Part shown: one piece after another, positions 61,682 through 64,000 of the stretch
Position numbering within the stretch: the first letter of the stretch is position 1
Layout of the letters: each line of letters begins with the position of its first letter
From: Candidatus Schekmanbacteria bacterium
GTDB taxonomy: Bacteria > Schekmanbacteria > GWA2-38-11 > J061
Length of the DNA: 64,000 bases
Assembly: GCA_016219965.1 (NCBI GenBank)
Contig: JACRJM010000003.1
Coordinates: forward strand, 318,299-382,298
Direction: 5' to 3'
Notes under the pieces: model-generated
Database searches by the model: none
The model's input: the letters and a program-made list of their open reading frames with translations, nothing else
What the model was told of the DNA's origin: nothing
Program-made: the position numbers and the translations under genes

Positions 61682-62629
61682 TTATTGCCGGGCAACCCGG
61701 AATCCTATTAGGTATAGCCTGAAAGCGGGAGCAAATCTGTAACGGTAAGAACACCGGAGATACCATGCTCTACTTGACCAGGATCCTCCGCGAAGAACTT
61801 TAACGCTTCCTGAAGATGGTCCATTAGGTTTTTCTTTGATATCGTTCTTATAATAATCGCCATCATACCAGTCTGAACACCACTCCCACACATTACCGTT
61901 CATATCATATAATCCCAGACTATTGGGCGGATAAGACTTGGCCGGAGCAGTATTGATGTACCTATCATTATGATTCTTGTCTGCCCATGTAAAACTTGTA
62001 TTCGAATCTGCATAGTTGCAATTAGAGCCATCAGGCTCGCTATTGCCCCATGAGTACTTAATTTTCTTCCCGCCTTCCCTTGCCGCAAACTCCCATTCAG
62101 CCTCTGAAGGCAATCGATATTTTAACCCGCTCCTCTTTGAAAGCCATTCAGTAAAAGCCACTGCATCATTCCAGGATACTCCCACAACAGGATAATCATC
62201 GGATTGAGAAAAACCGGGTTTGTCCCAATATAACCCTATTTGCGAAATCCATAGTGAGCCGTTCCAGGCATACATGCCTTCTCCATTTTCTGCTTCTGTC
62301 ATATAGCCAGTGGCTTTCACAAACTCCCTGAACTGACCCACTGTAACTTCTGATTCAGATAAATAGAAATCATCAACGCTGACTCTATGCACAGGTTTCT
62401 CATCTTCATCACCTTCATCAAAGGTATCTCCAATATCAAATTTTCCTCCTTTGATGAATATCATCTTCATCCCTGCAGATAATGTTTTGTCCTCCATTAT
62501 CTCAGTTGGTTGCAGAGATACACTTTCTTTTCCATTTTTTTGTGTGAACATAGAACATCCAGCTTGTACTGACATAATACTAATAATCAAAAGGAATAAA
62601 AAAATGTTATTTTTTAAAAAGTGTTTCAT
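61682..62629 (-). CDS. SUMF1-fold (formylglycine-generating-enzyme-like) lipoprotein
   Basis: 315 residues. Signal peptide with lipobox SVQAGC. SUMF1-like domain: MIFIKGGKFDIGDTFDEGDE, PVHRVSVDDFYLSESEVTVG, YPVVGVSWNDAVAFTEWLS, YRLPSEAEWEFAAREG, GLYDMNGNVWEWCSDWYDG, and final VLRGGSWSSRAWYLRCSYRY with GFRVAR. True sulfatase activators carry two catalytic Cys in the last block; here the first is replaced by Ser (RGGSWSSRAW) and only one Cys remains, so formylglycine formation is unlikely. Related domains act in binding or in other oxidations. No sulfatase gene nearby. Confidence 0.82.
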   Translation of the reverse strand: MKHFLKNNIFLFLLIISIMSVQAGCSMFTQKNGKESVSLQPTEIMEDKTLSAGMKMIFIKGGKFDIGDTFDEGDEDEKPVHRVSVDDFYLSESEVTVGQFREFVKATGYMTEAENGEGMYAWNGSLWISQIGLYWDKPGFSQSDDYPVVGVSWNDAVAFTEWLSKRSGLKYRLPSEAEWEFAAREGGKKIKYSWGNSEPDGSNCNYADSNTSFTWADKNHNDRYINTAPAKSYPPNSLGLYDMNGNVWEWCSDWYDGDYYKNDIKEKPNGPSSGSVKVLRGGSWSSRAWYLRCSYRYRFAPAFRLYLIGFRVARQ

Positions 62630-62664
62630 GGAAAAATCCCTTATTTAAAAAAATCTATTTTGTA

Positions 62665-64000
62665 TTATTTAATATTAACCTTCTTTGATACTCCTATGTT
62701 GTTGGACTCGTTTGACTCAATCACCGTATAATCTTTATCGCAAAATACTTTAAAATAGTATTTCCCCGGAGCCTTATTTGCATTCCATTTATATGTCACG
62801 GTCTGGCTTCCATTCTTATTTAATTTATTGATTTTTTTTGCTCCGAGAATTTCGTCTCCATCTACAGAAGCGTTCTTATTCACTGATAAATAGAAATTTA
62901 TTTTTGAAGCATTACTCTTCGCTTTACCTTTATTTTGAACAGCTGCCTTAACACTTATCATCATTCCTTTTTTTATATTAAGTGGAGTCGAGCTAACTGA
63001 TTTAACTATAAGGTCTGGCAGTTTCTTTACAACAGTTCCTGTCTGTGTAACATTTTTGGTAATTCCTTCTACTGTAATAATAGCGCTTCGTGGATTCGTG
63101 TCTGAATTTGCTGCGACTGTATAACTAATTACTGCGCTGCCGCTGCCGCTCACAGTTGGGGTTATTACAAGCCAATCTGAGTCGCTTAGGGCTGTCCAGT
63201 CGCATCCATCAGATGTTGTTATGCTTATAGTTCCGCTACCTCCAGAAGAATCAAAAGAGCTGTTTGGCAATAAAACAGAATAATTGCACACATTCCCTGA
63301 ATACACGAAATTGGCGACCGTGCTTTTTGTGTTATTTATCGTGAGCGCATTGTATGCTGAATCCGGTTCATTTACATCTTTTCCTATTGGATAGCTTTCG
63401 TAGGTTACGAGCGGAGTGGAAAAATATGATATTGTCGGACCATCATAACTCATGATGGTTCCAAATACTTCGGCAACATCATAACCATAAGAATAATCAT
63501 AAGCTCCCTGCCCATTTGCATGGTTCCTGTCATGATTGCACCCCATATTGTGACCAAGCTCGTGTGCTAATGTAATATCCTGACAATAATGCAAATCCGG
63601 TAAACTTCCTACTTCAACAACGGAGAAAGCACTATCTGCAAAGGTGTTATCAACTGTCTGCATCTGCCAGGCTAGACCGCAATAATCGTCATTGACGGTA
63701 AAAACCCTCAACAGTGACACCATATCAGCTTTATAATTGTTCCGTAACTCTCCTATCTGAGCATCATTAGTTATGTAAGACAATGCATTGTTAATTAGTA
63801 TGTTTTCATCTACATTGAGATTATCGTAAAGTTCGGTATGCACAAGCCGCAGTTGTGTGTTTACACCGCTGTTTGTGTATGCTGTATTTGCAATATCAAC
63901 TAAGTTCTGGATTAATGCATCAAGCCCTGAGCCATATGTGGTCTGCATCTGGGAAGTATAAAGGATAAGAACATCAATTAATGAACCGTCATCCTGATTT
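62665..64000 (-). CDS. Secreted zinc metalloprotease with BACON and CARDB domains, N-terminus beyond window
   Basis: At least 445 residues; the frame is still open at the window edge (DDGSLIDVLILYTSQMQT precedes the first visible Met at 63946-63948). M12/reprolysin-like catalytic domain: zinc motif TLAHELGHNMGCNHDR, the downstream Met-turn IMSYDG, and NTQLRLVHTELY. One BACON domain follows (CNYSVLLPNSSFDSSGGSGT...VTQTG), then a CARDB domain (LPDLIVKSVSSTPLNIKKG...NESNNIG). The HEXXHXXGXXH motif is complete, so it is probably active. Its BACON unit resembles the three in the TonB-operon protein at 26.2 kb. Probably extracellular. Confidence 0.82.
   Translation of the reverse strand, partial: NQDDGSLIDVLILYTSQMQTTYGSGLDALIQNLVDIANTAYTNSGVNTQLRLVHTELYDNLNVDENILINNALSYITNDAQIGELRNNYKADMVSLLRVFTVNDDYCGLAWQMQTVDNTFADSAFSVVEVGSLPDLHYCQDITLAHELGHNMGCNHDRNHANGQGAYDYSYGYDVAEVFGTIMSYDGPTISYFSTPLVTYESYPIGKDVNEPDSAYNALTINNTKSTVANFVYSGNVCNYSVLLPNSSFDSSGGSGTISITTSDGCDWTALSDSDWLVITPTVSGSGSAVISYTVAANSDTNPRSAIITVEGITKNVTQTGTVVKKLPDLIVKSVSSTPLNIKKGMMISVKAAVQNKGKAKSNASKINFYLSVNKNASVDGDEILGAKKINKLNKNGSQTVTYKWNANKAPGKYYFKVFCDKDYTVIESNESNNIGVSKKVNIK

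Noticed and set aside
1-64000. CRISPR array, prophage or insertion sequence
   Set aside because: No regularly spaced repeats, no transposase or integrase gene, and no phage structural genes were seen in any frame.

Overview
The window looks like a chromosomal segment of an uncultivated, moderately AT-rich Gram-negative bacterium. Evidence for this: a TonB-dependent receptor, lipoproteins, PEP-CTERM proteins, multiheme c-type cytochromes with CXXCH motifs, BACON-domain proteins, B12-dependent radical SAM enzymes and sigma-54 control. This mix is typical of Deltaproteobacteria, Nitrospirota and neighbouring candidate phyla such as Schekmanbacteria. The sequence alone does not fix the phylum. 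I saw no rRNA or tRNA genes and no CRISPR array.

Layout. 1-1919 (minus) is the conserved rpmH-rnpA-yidD-yidC cluster. 2108-8402 holds a purple-acid-phosphatase-like enzyme, a Sua5/TsaC enzyme, an orphan OppF-type ATPase, a five-heme cytochrome, a SPOR-domain pair and argS. 8573-12028 holds two convergent GT-C-type membrane proteins. 12579-15147 is nadK-recN, followed by a paired REP-like palindrome. 15286-16353 is a molybdenum-storage-protein homologue with a small basic partner. 16426-19706 is a compact four-gene cassette: KTSC, GIY-YIG, a small helical protein, and a zinc-hook SMC/Rad50-like ATPase. 20087-31682 is an eight-gene translationally coupled operon: lipoprotein, BACON protein, diheme cytochrome, TonB receptor, fused EcfA, EcfT, TiaS-like protein, S component. 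31739-33290 carries a 55-residue leader-peptide-like ORF, a PEP-CTERM gene, two matching structured RNA leaders, and a Moco/Tuco-riboswitch-like element followed by an intrinsic terminator.

33367-45300 holds hisS, a membrane spermidine-synthase-like protein, a YfhO-like protein, tlyA, an NtrC-type regulator, a GspE/PilB ATPase with an added double zinc ribbon, and an HD-GYP phosphodiesterase. 45397-52597 is fabD-fabG-acpP-rnc-radical SAM-cobO-ileS. 52670-64000 holds a superoxide dismutase, small membrane proteins, two radical SAM/B12 proteins, tandem PEP-CTERM genes behind a sigma-54 promoter with TGTC-N9-GACA sites, a DUF1847 protein, a SUMF1-fold lipoprotein and a truncated secreted metalloprotease.

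How the parts may work together. The most interesting stretch is 15-33 kb, all on the minus strand. A Moco-like riboswitch, a TonB-ECF import operon with unusual extra parts, and a MoSto homologue suggest an outer-to-inner-membrane uptake and storage route for molybdenum or tungsten. This is an inference; no gene proves the substrate. The KTSC/GIY-YIG/ATPase cassette lies inside this stretch and looks like an inserted, possibly defensive, system.
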